Assembly: GCF_001281385.1 (NCBI RefSeq)
Contig: NZ_CP006911.1
Coordinates: forward strand, 124,001 to 188,000
Reading direction: 5' to 3'
DNA length: 64,000 nucleotides
DNA from: Candidatus Pseudothioglobus singularis PS1
GTDB lineage: Bacteria > Pseudomonadota > Gammaproteobacteria > PS1 > Pseudothioglobaceae
Made by a program: the position numbers and the translations under genes. Below the pieces are notes generated by a model. It worked only from the letters and a program-made list of their open reading frames with translations. It was not told the origin of the DNA and ran no database searches. Of the stretch, positions 38,587-47,334 are shown piece by piece; the stretch's first letter is position 1; every line of letters begins with the position of its first letter.

Positions 38587-39837
38587 TTATCGCTGGCTCA
38601 TTAAATATTCAATTTCATCAATATCTTTAACTGCTTTTTTGGAGAGGACATGATTTCCTGCTTCAGTCACTAGGACATCATCTTCTATTCTGACTCCAAT
38701 GCCCCAGTACTTAGATTCAATTTTATCATCCCTGCGAATATAAATTCCAGGCTCAACAGTTGTTACCATACCACTTTTAAACTCACGGAACTCATCATTG
38801 ATTAGTTTAACACCCACATCATGGACATCGAGCCCAAGCCAATGCCCCGTTCCATGCATATAAAACTTGGTCAAATCTTCAGGGGATTTCATAATGCCTA
38901 GCTTTATAAGGCCATCTGTTATGATTTGACAAGCAGTCTCATGCGGCTTGTTGCAGCTTACTCCAGGTTTAATAGAATCAATAGCAGATTTTTGTGCACT
39001 TAAAACAATGCCATATATCTCTTTTTGGGCCTCACTAAACTTTCCATTAATTGGAAAAGTCCTTGTAATATCTGAAGCATAACCATTGATTTCACAACCT
39101 GCATCAATAAGCAGTAGATCCCCATCTTGAAGTTCTTGGTTGTTCTCATTGTAATGCAAAATGCATGCATTCTCTCCACTTGCAACGATTGGAGGATAGG
39201 AGTGCTCAGAGTTGCCGTTTGTAAATTGTGAATCAAACACAGAAGCAACATTATGTTCATATAGTCCAGGTGAGGCCACTCTCATGGCACTCATATGAGC
39301 TTCAGATGCTAAATCAGCAGCATCCTGCATATTTTTTACTTCTTCCTTATCTTTTATTAATCGCATTTCTGAAATACAAGGATTTAAGGGCTTTAAACTG
39401 CTTTCAAAAAGAGAATGAATGCGTTGATTATGAATATTTGTGCTTGAATTGTCTTTCCAACCACCACTTCCTGGGGCATCAAAATATATGACAGATCTTT
39501 TCTGAGTGAAAGAGTCAATATTATCAAAGAAAGTATCAATATCATAAGCTTGATCCACTAATAAAGTTTCAGGAGCAAGTGCAACACCAAGTCTGATTCC
39601 ATTCCAGATCTCTTTAGTTTCATCCTTCGGTCTCAAAAACATCACATAGCTTTCTTTACTAAATACCGCTATTGCATCGGGCTCTGTAAAACCAGTAAGA
39701 TACCAAAAATTACTATCGGGGCGAAATGGATAAGTCACATCACTGTTTCTTTTTTGTTCACTATTGGTCGACACAATGACTACTGCGTCTCGACCCAGCA
39801 TGCTTAACAACTCCTCTCTTCTTTTTTGATGTATCAT
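38587..39837 (-). CDS. pepP: Xaa-Pro aminopeptidase
   Basis: A 416-residue metallopeptidase that releases N-terminal residues before proline. The pita-bread catalytic half holds LLIDAGCEINGYASDITRTF (two Asp ligands), MHGTGHWLGLDVHDVG (His) and TTVEPGIYI (Glu), giving the dinuclear Mn site. The N-terminal VTYPFRPDSNFWYLTGF is the aminopeptidase P N-domain signature. I moved the start from 39915 to 39837 (MIHQKRREELL), because the longer frame would overlap rsmE and has a non-family N-terminus. Confidence 0.93.
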   Translation of the reverse strand: MIHQKRREELLSMLGRDAVVIVSTNSEQKRNSDVTYPFRPDSNFWYLTGFTEPDAIAVFSKESYVMFLRPKDETKEIWNGIRLGVALAPETLLVDQAYDIDTFFDNIDSFTQKRSVIYFDAPGSGGWKDNSSTNIHNQRIHSLFESSLKPLNPCISEMRLIKDKEEVKNMQDAADLASEAHMSAMRVASPGLYEHNVASVFDSQFTNGNSEHSYPPIVASGENACILHYNENNQELQDGDLLLIDAGCEINGYASDITRTFPINGKFSEAQKEIYGIVLSAQKSAIDSIKPGVSCNKPHETACQIITDGLIKLGIMKSPEDLTKFYMHGTGHWLGLDVHDVGVKLINDEFREFKSGMVTTVEPGIYIRRDDKIESKYWGIGVRIEDDVLVTEAGNHVLSKKAVKDIDEIEYLMSQR

Positions 39838-39884
39838 TTTGTTTGGTGTATTAATTCTTAGATATATAACGCAAGAAAGATACC

Positions 39885-40601
39885 ATGAAAACGATACGAC
39901 TTTATCAAAATACACCTTTTACCGAAGGTAAAACTGCTGAATTAGATAGTGACAATAGTCACCATTTAAATAAGGTTTTACGTTTTCCAGTTGGCAAAAA
40001 TATTACCGTGTTTAATGGTGATGGTTTTGATTACACAGCGTTAGTTCAAGACGCGAAAAAAACAACCAGTCTTAAAGTCATTTCTAAGGCACGAAATAAT
40101 ACAGAATCAAAATTAGATTTAACACTCGCCCAAGGAATTGCAAAGGGCGAAAAAATGGATTTTTTGATTCAAAAAGCGGTTGAGTTGGGAGTGACTAGAA
40201 TAATCCCAATGAAATTAGAGCGGTGTGTTGTCAGGCTGAGCGATGAAAAAGTTCAAAAAAAAATTGATCACTGGCAAAAAATTGCTAACCATGCCTGTGA
40301 ACAATCAGGCCGTTCAGTCATTGTCAGTCTGTCTGACCCACTCTCACTCGAAGAGTTATTAGAGGAGACGAATCATAATGGCTTTGTTTTGCATCATCGT
40401 GCAAAAATTAGCCTGAGTCAGCTTAAGGAAACGTCAAAAGCAACAATACTTATTGGTCCTGAAGGGGGCCTGACTGAAAAAGAAGTTAGTGATTCTGAGG
40501 TCGCTGGATATCAGTCAATCCTTATTGGAAAGAGGGTTTTAAGAACAGAAACTGCTTCTCTAGCAGCAATTGCTAATATGCAATTGCTATGGGGAAGTTA
40601 A
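39885..40601 (+). CDS. rsmE: 16S rRNA m3U1498 methyltransferase
   Basis: A 238-residue SPOUT-family methyltransferase acting on 16S rRNA U1498. Segments: HHLNKVLRFPVG (N-domain), LAQGIAKGEKMDFLIQKAVE, LGVTRIIPM, and the knot motif LIGPEGGLTEKEV plus ILRTETAS-like KRVLRTETASL. It is divergent from pepP; the 47-bp gap must contain both promoters. Length is near E. coli RsmE (243). Confidence 0.95.
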   Translation: MKTIRLYQNTPFTEGKTAELDSDNSHHLNKVLRFPVGKNITVFNGDGFDYTALVQDAKKTTSLKVISKARNNTESKLDLTLAQGIAKGEKMDFLIQKAVELGVTRIIPMKLERCVVRLSDEKVQKKIDHWQKIANHACEQSGRSVIVSLSDPLSLEELLEETNHNGFVLHHRAKISLSQLKETSKATILIGPEGGLTEKEVSDSEVAGYQSILIGKRVLRTETASLAAIANMQLLWGS

Positions 40602-40619
40602 TAGGTAATAAAGGAAACC

Positions 40620-41450
40620 CTAGTCAATGTTGCCTAATTCTTGACTCAGCTCTCTAGCCCGGTCATAGGCAGCTCTGGTTGCAGCTGCAACGATTCCCTC
40701 AAAGTTCTGATCTTGAAAGGTTTCAATCGCTGACTGCGTGGTTCCATTTGGCGATGTGACTTCTGCACGAAGCGTGCGAGAGTCTTTGCCAGAGTTCGTG
40801 GCCATTATGCTTGCACCAAGACTGGTCTTGATACTCAAAGCGTCAGCTGTTTCTTCATCCAGCCCCAAGGCCATAGCAGCCTGTTTCATGGACTGCATCA
40901 TTAAGAAAAAATAAGCGGGCCCACTACCTGATATCGCTGTAATTGCATCCAAAAGGTTTTCCTCATTGACCCAAAAACACTCACCTACAGCCGATAGCAA
41001 CAAGTTTACTGACTCTTTTTGAGTGTCATTAACGAGTTCATTTGCAAAAAGACCTGTCACTCCAGATTGAAAAAGAGCGGGCGTATTAGGCATTGTCCTT
41101 ACGAGTGCAAAGTCACCGCCAAGCCAACGATTAATATCTTTACTTTTAATACCAGCTACAATGGAGACAAAGAGCTGATCTGATGAAGCCTTATTTTTGA
41201 GCTCATGACAAACAACTGAGAGTACTTGAGGCTTAACAGCAAAAACGACAATATCACTATTGGTGAGAAGTGAGACATTATCAGAGTAAGTAGTCACACC
41301 CAGTTCAGAGCTACGTTTTTCAAGAAGCTCAAGGTTTGCATCACTAACATTAATATTTTTGGCTTCAAATCCATCACTCAAAAGCCCTTTAATAAGAGCA
41401 TATGCCATATTGCCAGCGCCAATAAATCCAATGACTGTTTTGTTTTCCAT
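40620..41450 (-). CDS. proC: Pyrroline-5-carboxylate reductase
   Basis: A 276-residue NAD(P)H enzyme for the last step of proline biosynthesis. The Rossmann motif is IGFIGAGNMAYALIKG (N-terminus), with FAVKPQVL, RTMPNTPALFQSGVTGLF, ISGSGPAYFFLMM and EVTSPNGTTQSAIETF as family signatures. Length equals E. coli ProC (269). It converges on rsmE with 18 bp between and diverges from gph. Confidence 0.96.
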   Translation of the reverse strand: MENKTVIGFIGAGNMAYALIKGLLSDGFEAKNINVSDANLELLEKRSSELGVTTYSDNVSLLTNSDIVVFAVKPQVLSVVCHELKNKASSDQLFVSIVAGIKSKDINRWLGGDFALVRTMPNTPALFQSGVTGLFANELVNDTQKESVNLLLSAVGECFWVNEENLLDAITAISGSGPAYFFLMMQSMKQAAMALGLDEETADALSIKTSLGASIMATNSGKDSRTLRAEVTSPNGTTQSAIETFQDQNFEGIVAAATRAAYDRARELSQELGNID

Positions 41451-41516
41451 ATAAAATATCTTTGTATTGAATGCTTAATTCAATTCTACCAAACTTGCAA
41501 TAAATAAAGAACATTA

Positions 41517-42185
41517 ATGACAATATTTCAGCCAAAACTAGTAATGATCGATGTTGATGGAACTTTGGTCGATAGCGTTCCTGATTTAGCGTATTGCGTT
41601 GATCAAATGATGCTCAGTCTGGATATGCCAGTCAGAGGAGAAGAGACAGTAAGGCATTGGGTTGGAAACGGAGTCCCTAGGCTAGTTGAAAGAGCTTTGA
41701 CTGGTGAATTGGATGGCTCTCCAAGTAAAGAGGCTTTTGACAAAGCGTATCCCATTTTTTTAGATTTGTATGCCCAAAATTCATCGGTCAGGTCTACTCT
41801 CTACGAGGGCGTAATGGAGGGCTTAGATTATTTAAAATCTAAAGATTACCTTTTAGGCTGCGTTACAAATAAAGCGGAGCAGTTTACGCTTCCATTACTT
41901 CAATCTTTAGGAATTATTGATTATTTTGGGATCGTTATTTCTGGCGATACTTTAGAAAAGAAAAAGCCAGACCCACTCCCTCTGATTCATGGCGCTAACT
42001 TTTTTAATATTAAGCCCAATGAGTGCCTTATGCTTGGGGATTCGGTGAGTGACGTCAAGGCGGCTAGGGCAGCAAGCTTTCAGATCATTTGTATGTCTTA
42101 CGGCTATAACCATGGAAATAATATTGCTGATGAAAACCCTGATCTCGTGATTGATTCTATGGCGCAATTGCGAGACTACCTATAG
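41517..42185 (+). CDS. gph: Phosphoglycolate phosphatase
   Basis: A 222-residue HAD phosphatase. Motif I is MIDVDGTLVDSVPDLAY (near residue 11), WVGNGVPRLVERAL the cap, GCVTNKAEQFT motif II, and KKPDPLPL with MLGDSVSDVKAA motifs III/IV. It removes phosphate from 2-phosphoglycolate, from oxygenase side reactions or DNA repair. Its TAG overlaps the GTG of bioA by one base. Confidence 0.9.
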   Translation: MTIFQPKLVMIDVDGTLVDSVPDLAYCVDQMMLSLDMPVRGEETVRHWVGNGVPRLVERALTGELDGSPSKEAFDKAYPIFLDLYAQNSSVRSTLYEGVMEGLDYLKSKDYLLGCVTNKAEQFTLPLLQSLGIIDYFGIVISGDTLEKKKPDPLPLIHGANFFNIKPNECLMLGDSVSDVKAARAASFQIICMSYGYNHGNNIADENPDLVIDSMAQLRDYL

Positions 42186-43426
42186 TGAATATTGACGAAA
42201 ATCATATCTGGCATCCTTATGCCAATATCCCAAACAAGGTGCCAACATACCACGTAGAAAGCGCCGAAGGAGTGTACCTTAACTTCAAAAATGGAGCACG
42301 CATCATTGACGGTATGAGTTCTTGGTGGTGCATGATACATGGCTATAATAATTCCTATATTAATGATGCTGTCAAGTCTCAGATTGATAAAGTGTCGCAC
42401 GTAATGTTTGGGGGTCTGACTCATCAACCAGCCATTGATTTATGTGAAAAACTCATCAATTTGACGCCCAAAGGCTTAGATAAGGTGTTTTTTGCTGATT
42501 CGGGCTCTGTCTCAGTTGAGGTGTCTTTAAAAATGGCCATCCAGTACTGGCAAAATAAGGGGCAAAAAGAAAAGTCATATTTTGTAACGCCAAGGGGTGG
42601 TTACCATGGTGATACTTTCGGTGCTATGAGTGTTTGTGATCCAAATAAGGGAATGCATCACCTTTTTAGTGAGGTTTTGCCAAAGCATTACTTCGTTAAT
42701 CAACCTAAACATGATAACACTGATGAAGCACTTTCTGATTTGGAGTCGAGGCTAAGTAAGAGCCATAAAAAAATCGCAGCCATGATTCTTGAGCCAATTG
42801 TTCAGGGCGCTGGAGGAATGAACATCTATGAGATGGATTATCTAAAAGGCGCTAGAGCGTTATGTGACAAGTACAACGTTCTTATGATTGTGGATGAGAT
42901 AGCCACTGGTTTTGGGCGAACGGGTGAACTATTTGGCTGCAATCATGCCAATATTGAGCCTGACATTATGTGTATTGGAAAAGCTTTGACTGGTGGATAT
43001 ATGACAATGGCCGCCGCCATCACCAATCAAAAGGTTTCTGAAACAGTGGGCGTACTGATGCATGGACCAACCTTTATGGCTAACCCTCTGGCCTGTTCTG
43101 CAGCGATTGCAAGTATTGATCTTCTTGTAGAAAGTAACTGGAAAAAAAGAGTAAGTGAAATTGAAACTATTTTGAGAGATCAATTGATGCCTCTTCAGAG
43201 TCATCAATCTATATTTGATGTCAGGGTTCTTGGTGCAATTGGGGTGGTAGAGTTCAATGAAGAATTGGACATGAAAAAAACTCAGGAAAAGTTGATTGAG
43301 TCTGGTGTTTGGCTGAGGCCTTATGGCAGGTTACTATACACCATGCCACCCTTTGTAATATCCGATAACGAGTTGTTAGTCATTACTCAGGCTATGGCCG
43401 AGATTGTTGACGACTCAATCAAATAA
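42185..43426 (+). CDS. bioA: Adenosylmethionine-8-amino-7-oxononanoate aminotransferase
   Basis: A 413-residue PLP aminotransferase of biotin synthesis that uses SAM as amino donor. Segments: HIWHPYAN (N-terminus, BioA-typical), MSSWWCMIHGYNN, FADSGSVSVEVSLKMA, RGGYHGDTFGAMSV, IVDEIATGFGRTG and CIGKALTGGYMTMAA (PLP Lys). The start is GTG at 42185. No bioB/F/D gene is nearby. It is convergent with priA (5 bp). Confidence 0.95.
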   Translation: MNIDENHIWHPYANIPNKVPTYHVESAEGVYLNFKNGARIIDGMSSWWCMIHGYNNSYINDAVKSQIDKVSHVMFGGLTHQPAIDLCEKLINLTPKGLDKVFFADSGSVSVEVSLKMAIQYWQNKGQKEKSYFVTPRGGYHGDTFGAMSVCDPNKGMHHLFSEVLPKHYFVNQPKHDNTDEALSDLESRLSKSHKKIAAMILEPIVQGAGGMNIYEMDYLKGARALCDKYNVLMIVDEIATGFGRTGELFGCNHANIEPDIMCIGKALTGGYMTMAAAITNQKVSETVGVLMHGPTFMANPLACSAAIASIDLLVESNWKKRVSEIETILRDQLMPLQSHQSIFDVRVLGAIGVVEFNEELDMKKTQEKLIESGVWLRPYGRLLYTMPPFVISDNELLVITQAMAEIVDDSIK

Positions 43427-43431
43427 ATTTT

Positions 43432-45393
43432 CTATTCGATAGGGTCAATATCAACAAACCATCGAACTGATGAGCTCACCTTAATGGTTTCAACATGCTG
43501 GTAAAAGGTTTGAATTAGTCTTCTAAGTTGTCCCCTGTCTTCTGATTGCAAGTAAAGATTAAAGTAGTAGTAGTCTGATTTACGCTCAATTACTCCAGGA
43601 ACTGGACCCCAAATTTCGACTGAATCAATCTCAATGCTATTCGTTAATTGGGCGACTTCGGTCAAAAAATTCTCAGCTAAATTTTTATTTTTAGCATTTG
43701 CACAAATCAACGCTTGATGGGCAAAAGGAGGCAGTTTCGTATCTTTGCGTTCTGATAAGAGGGTTTTAGCATACTCAATGTAACGCGAATCTTTCACATA
43801 GTTGAATATAGGATGGTTCGGATAACGCGTCTGGATATTGACCTCTCCCTTATATTTTCCTCTGCCACATCTTCCTGAGACTTGAACAAGCAGTTGAGCT
43901 AAATGTTCTGTTGCCCGAAAGTCAGTTGACATCAGCCCAACATCGACATCTAAAATACCAACAAATGCTAGATTAGAAAAGTCATGACCCTTGGCGAGCA
44001 TTTGAGTTCCTACAATGATGCAGGGCTCTCCTGAGTTGATTTTTTTTAAGTGAGTTGCAAAAGCTTTTTTCTTTCGCGTGGTGTCTCTGTCAATTCTAAT
44101 GACCTCTGCATTTGGAAAGAATGATTCTAGATTTTCTTCTAGCCTCTCTGTTCCATAACCAAGAATTTTGAGCTCATGGCTACTGCAATATGGACAAGAG
44201 GATTCGGGTGGTTTTTCTAGTCCACAGTGATGGCACTTAAGTCGATTAATGCTTCGGTGGTATACCAGCTTAGAATCACAACTGGTACATTCTGACTGCC
44301 AATCGCACTCTGTGCAGTAATATATAGGCGCATAACCTCTTCGGTTGATAAATAGCATGACCTGTTTGCCTTCTGAAAGGTGATGCTTGATTCTTGCGAT
44401 GAGCGGCTTTGATAATGGCTCTGAGGGCTGACTTCTCATATCAATCAGATCAACACTTGGCATGATTGCCTCGCCGGGGCGAGAGGTCAGAGTAAGACGA
44501 ATAAGTTTTTTTTCGATAACATTTTTCAAGGTTTCTAATGAGGGTGTTGCAGTTCCAAGTATAAGTGGAACATTGGCAAATTTAGCTCTCATAAAACTTA
44601 GATCTCTTGCGGAGTAGCGAAAGTTAGATTGCTGCTTAAAGGAGTTGTCGTGTTCCTCATCCACAATAACTAGTCCAAGATTAGGGATGGGTGTAAAAAT
44701 AGCAGATCGAGTTCCAAGAATCACTTTTGCATCGCCATCCTTTGCCATCAGATAGGCGTCTTGTTTTTGAGTGTCATTGAGCTGAGAATGAACTGCAACA
44801 ACTCGACCTTCTATTCTCTGTTCAAAACGGGAAATCATTTGAGGGGTTAATCCAATCTCTGGCACTAAAACAAGAACTTGTTTTCCTTTTTTTAAAAGCT
44901 GCTCAGTGATACTGAGGTAGACCTCTGTCTTGCCACTGCCAGTGACGCCATGAAGCAAAAAGCCATTAAACTCTGAGGAATTCTTGATCACCTCAGAGAT
45001 AGCAAAGGTCTGCTCATTAGTCAGTTCAAAGCCGCTTGATAAGACTTTGTCATGCACTTCACCCGGCTTTTTAATGACAGCTGGCTTACCATTTCTTAGA
45101 TTTTTTGGAATCGCATTGGAAAGCACTTCTCCAATTGGGTGGTGGTAATAGTTAGCAGACCAAGATAAAAATGTAAGAATCTCTTTCGATAAGAGTACTT
45201 CGTGATCTATCACTTCTTCAACTTCTCTAAGCTTTGTAAAGCTGCTCTTGTCTTTGTGAGAGAGGACAATGCCTGTCACTTTTTTATTTCCAAAGGGAAC
45301 TTTTACTCTTGAGCCAATGCCGACTTTATCTTTACACAGGTAATCAAACGTATTGTGTAATGGGACCGGAATTGCAACTTCTGTGATTTGCAT
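43432..45393 (-). CDS. priA: Primosomal protein N' (replication restart helicase)
   Basis: A 653-residue DNA helicase that reloads the replisome at stalled forks. Walker A is LLHGVTGSGKTEVYL (near 150), motif II VDEEHDNSFKQ, motif IV INRRGYAP. The zinc-binding region (about 370-420) has CTECDWQSECTSC and CHHCGLEKPPESSCPYC. QVSGRCGRG is motif VI. It is shorter than E. coli PriA (732), with a reduced N-terminal region. Start: ATG at 45393, not the TTG one codon before. Confidence 0.95.
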   Translation of the reverse strand: MQITEVAIPVPLHNTFDYLCKDKVGIGSRVKVPFGNKKVTGIVLSHKDKSSFTKLREVEEVIDHEVLLSKEILTFLSWSANYYHHPIGEVLSNAIPKNLRNGKPAVIKKPGEVHDKVLSSGFELTNEQTFAISEVIKNSSEFNGFLLHGVTGSGKTEVYLSITEQLLKKGKQVLVLVPEIGLTPQMISRFEQRIEGRVVAVHSQLNDTQKQDAYLMAKDGDAKVILGTRSAIFTPIPNLGLVIVDEEHDNSFKQQSNFRYSARDLSFMRAKFANVPLILGTATPSLETLKNVIEKKLIRLTLTSRPGEAIMPSVDLIDMRSQPSEPLSKPLIARIKHHLSEGKQVMLFINRRGYAPIYYCTECDWQSECTSCDSKLVYHRSINRLKCHHCGLEKPPESSCPYCSSHELKILGYGTERLEENLESFFPNAEVIRIDRDTTRKKKAFATHLKKINSGEPCIIVGTQMLAKGHDFSNLAFVGILDVDVGLMSTDFRATEHLAQLLVQVSGRCGRGKYKGEVNIQTRYPNHPIFNYVKDSRYIEYAKTLLSERKDTKLPPFAHQALICANAKNKNLAENFLTEVAQLTNSIEIDSVEIWGPVPGVIERKSDYYYFNLYLQSEDRGQLRRLIQTFYQHVETIKVSSSVRWFVDIDPIE

Positions 45394-45446
45394 CAATTAA
45401 AAAAGTTTTAGGGATAAAATAAGTATTTTAGCAATATTAACTTGCC

Positions 45447-45887
45447 ATGGTAGTTATTCAAAATATCATTAACGATTCAAATGTTGACGAAGAGAACCTT
45501 AGTCAGGTTTGTCAGGATTTTTTAAATGAAAATGCTTTAGAGGAATCTGAGTTATTAATTCGTCTTGTTTCTCCTGTTGAGATTCAAGTCCTTAATAAAG
45601 AGTATAGAGATAAGAATCAGGTCACCAATGTGCTCTCTTTCCAGAGCGACATTCCAGAGGAAGTCGAAGAGTCAATCCTTGGTGATGTTGTTATTTGTGT
45701 TGATGTTGTTAGAGAAGAGGCGCTAATCGGCGACAAAAAATTTACAGACCACTTAACTCATATGGCGATTCATGGCATCCTTCACTTGATTGGACATGAT
45801 CATGAAGATGTCTCTTCAGCTAATAAGATGGAGTCAATAGAGATTAATTTTTTAGGTAATCTTGGTATTAGCAACCCTTACAACTAG
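45447..45887 (+). CDS. ybeY: Endoribonuclease YbeY
   Basis: A 146-residue zinc endoribonuclease involved in 16S rRNA 3' maturation and quality control. The zinc motif HGILHLIGHDH (H3xH5xH) is near residue 113, preceded by TDHLTHMAI. NVLSFQSDIPE and GDVVICVDVV are family segments. It is normally next to phoH/ybeX; here it is alone, with priA divergent (53 bp). Confidence 0.95.
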   Translation: MVVIQNIINDSNVDEENLSQVCQDFLNENALEESELLIRLVSPVEIQVLNKEYRDKNQVTNVLSFQSDIPEEVEESILGDVVICVDVVREEALIGDKKFTDHLTHMAIHGILHLIGHDHEDVSSANKMESIEINFLGNLGISNPYN

Positions 45888-45894
45888 TGCCAAA

Positions 45895-46752
45895 CTAGTC
45901 TGTGTTCAAGAGCGCAGCCAGTTTTTTGATGTTTTCTTCTTGTGGATTGTTTTTTCTATAAATAACGCCAATATCTCTTTTTGCTTTCGTTGATTCTAGG
46001 TCTATATTGATATTTGGATAGTGACTCAGTATTCCAAAGTCAATTGCCATCCTTGGCAGGAAGCTCACCCCAATATTAGTATCTACCATAGCAACAAGTG
46101 TAGAAATGCTGGTACACGAGAAGTTTGATATGTGTTTAGTTGAAATCTCGTTATTTTGTAAAATGTGTGAACGAAGGCAATGGCCTTGTTCCAGCATCAA
46201 TAAGGAGCCGTTATCGATTACTTTCGACTTTCGATTTTTGTGTTGAATAAAATAAATAGGATCAGCAAAAACTTGAAAACTTTCAATAAAATCAGGCAGC
46301 TCATAGGGAAACGCAAAGATTGCAAAATCGATTTTAGCTTGATCGAGATGTTTTACTAAGTTCTCACTTGTGTCTTCCTTAAATGAAACTTTAAGTTTTG
46401 GGTGAGAATGGGTTAAATTGGATAGAAAATTTGGAAGAATATAAGTCGATATTGTTGGAATAACTCCGATCGTGATTTCAGATTCAAAAAAATCTAAATT
46501 TGAAGTGCTTACCAAAACGTTCATTTCTGCCAAAACTGACATTGCTTGTTTAGTGATACGATTTCCGGCCGATGTAAAGCGAACATTCTTGTTGTCTCGC
46601 TCAACTAACTTGACCTGAAGGTCATTTTCAAGTTTTGAAATCCCAGCGCTAAAGGTTGAGGCACTGACAAAACATTCCTTGGCAGCATTTGAAAAGTGAT
46701 TCGTTTTTTTCAATGCAACTAGATACTGTAAATTTTTAATTGAGGGTGTCAT
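45895..46752 (-). CDS. OxyR-like LysR-family regulator
   Basis: A 285-residue LysR-type regulator. The N-terminal winged helix (NLQYLVALKKTNHFSNAAKE...) and a substrate domain follow OxyR, with LEQGHCLRSHIL containing Cys192, equivalent to the peroxidatic Cys199 of E. coli. The second Cys (208 in E. coli, GFCFEAG) is absent; a Cys213 appears in NFSCTSIST, about where E. coli has FRATSLETL. It faces the rubrerythrin gene and a 7-bp palindrome overlaps its leader. A role in peroxide sensing is likely. Confidence 0.85.
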   Translation of the reverse strand: MTPSIKNLQYLVALKKTNHFSNAAKECFVSASTFSAGISKLENDLQVKLVERDNKNVRFTSAGNRITKQAMSVLAEMNVLVSTSNLDFFESEITIGVIPTISTYILPNFLSNLTHSHPKLKVSFKEDTSENLVKHLDQAKIDFAIFAFPYELPDFIESFQVFADPIYFIQHKNRKSKVIDNGSLLMLEQGHCLRSHILQNNEISTKHISNFSCTSISTLVAMVDTNIGVSFLPRMAIDFGILSHYPNINIDLESTKAKRDIGVIYRKNNPQEENIKKLAALLNTD

Positions 46753-46756
46753 TTTT

Positions 46757-46777
46757 ATATTCGTTTTTACCGAATAT
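46757..46777. promoter_or_regulatory. Palindrome in the OxyR-like/rubrerythrin divergent promoter
   Basis: ATATTCG (46757-46763) and CGAATAT (46771-46777) form a perfect inverted repeat with a 7-base spacer (TTTTTAC). It contains a T-N11-A core (46761 to 46773), the LysR-type operator form. It begins 4 bp upstream of the regulator's ATG and about 80 bp upstream of rubrerythrin, suiting autoregulation and control of the opposite gene. A TATGAT at 46820-46825 could be the rubrerythrin -10. Confidence 0.55.
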
Positions 46778-46856
46778 TATATACAGTATTATTCAATTTA
46801 ATTTTATATAAATGAATGGTATGATTGTGGCTCATTTAAACTATCGGAGCTAAAAA

Positions 46857-47276
46857 ATGAATTTAAGTGGAAGTAAAACAGAACAATCTTTAAAGGATGC
46901 ATTTGCTGGAGAATCTCAAGCAAATAGACGCTATTTATATTTTGCAAATCAATGTGACGTTTTAGGAGAGCCAGATATGGCTGCTCTTTTCAGATCAACT
47001 GCTGAAGGTGAAACGGGTCATGCGCACGGACACATGGAGCACTTAATTGAGGGTGGAGTTGGTGATCCAGGTACTGATATGCCAGCTAAAGAAGTCAAAG
47101 ATATGCTTGCTAGTGCAGTTCATGGAGAAACTCATGAGTACACTGACATGTATCCAGGAATGGCTAAAACAGCCAGAGAAGAGGGATTTGATGAAATTGC
47201 TGATTGGTTTGAAACCTTAGCGAAAGCTGAGCGTTCTCATGCTAACCGTTATCAAAAAGCTTTAGATAGTATCTAA
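46857..47276 (+). CDS. Rubrerythrin (ferritin-like domain only)
   Basis: A 139-residue di-iron peroxidase. Two-helix pairs with [13 protein letters not shown] (near 16), [14 protein letters not shown] (near 50), [13 protein letters not shown] and [12 protein letters not shown] carry the Glu/His iron ligands. The C-terminal rubredoxin domain of classical rubrerythrin is absent, as in sulerythrin-like proteins. Rubredoxin at 22156-22320 could supply electrons. The regulator opposite and two downstream genes (Fe-S protein, DUF3501) form a recurring oxidative stress cluster. RBS CGGAGC precedes the ATG. Confidence 0.92.
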   Translation: MNLSGSKTEQSLKDAFAGESQANRRYLYFANQCDVLGEPDMAALFRSTAEGETGHAHGHMEHLIEGGVGDPGTDMPAKEVKDMLASAVHGETHEYTDMYPGMAKTAREEGFDEIADWFETLAKAERSHANRYQKALDSI

Positions 47277-47282
47277 AGTCAC

Positions 47283-47311
47283 TACTACCACAGATCTAGT
47301 CTGTGGTAGTA
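47283..47311 (+). terminator. 12-bp hairpin between rubrerythrin and Fe-S protein genes
   Basis: TACTACCACAGA (47283-47294) pairs perfectly with TCTGTGGTAGTA (47300-47311), with a 5-base loop TCTAG. There is no T-tract after it and only 23 bp to the next ATG, so it may lower rather than stop readthrough, or protect the rubrerythrin mRNA end. Confidence 0.65.
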
Positions 47312-47334
47312 ATAACCCTTAAAACCTAATAAAT

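Noticed and set aside
39838-39915. N-terminal extension of pepP upstream of 39837
   Set aside because: It would overlap the divergent rsmE start and its residues do not resemble Xaa-Pro aminopeptidase N-termini.
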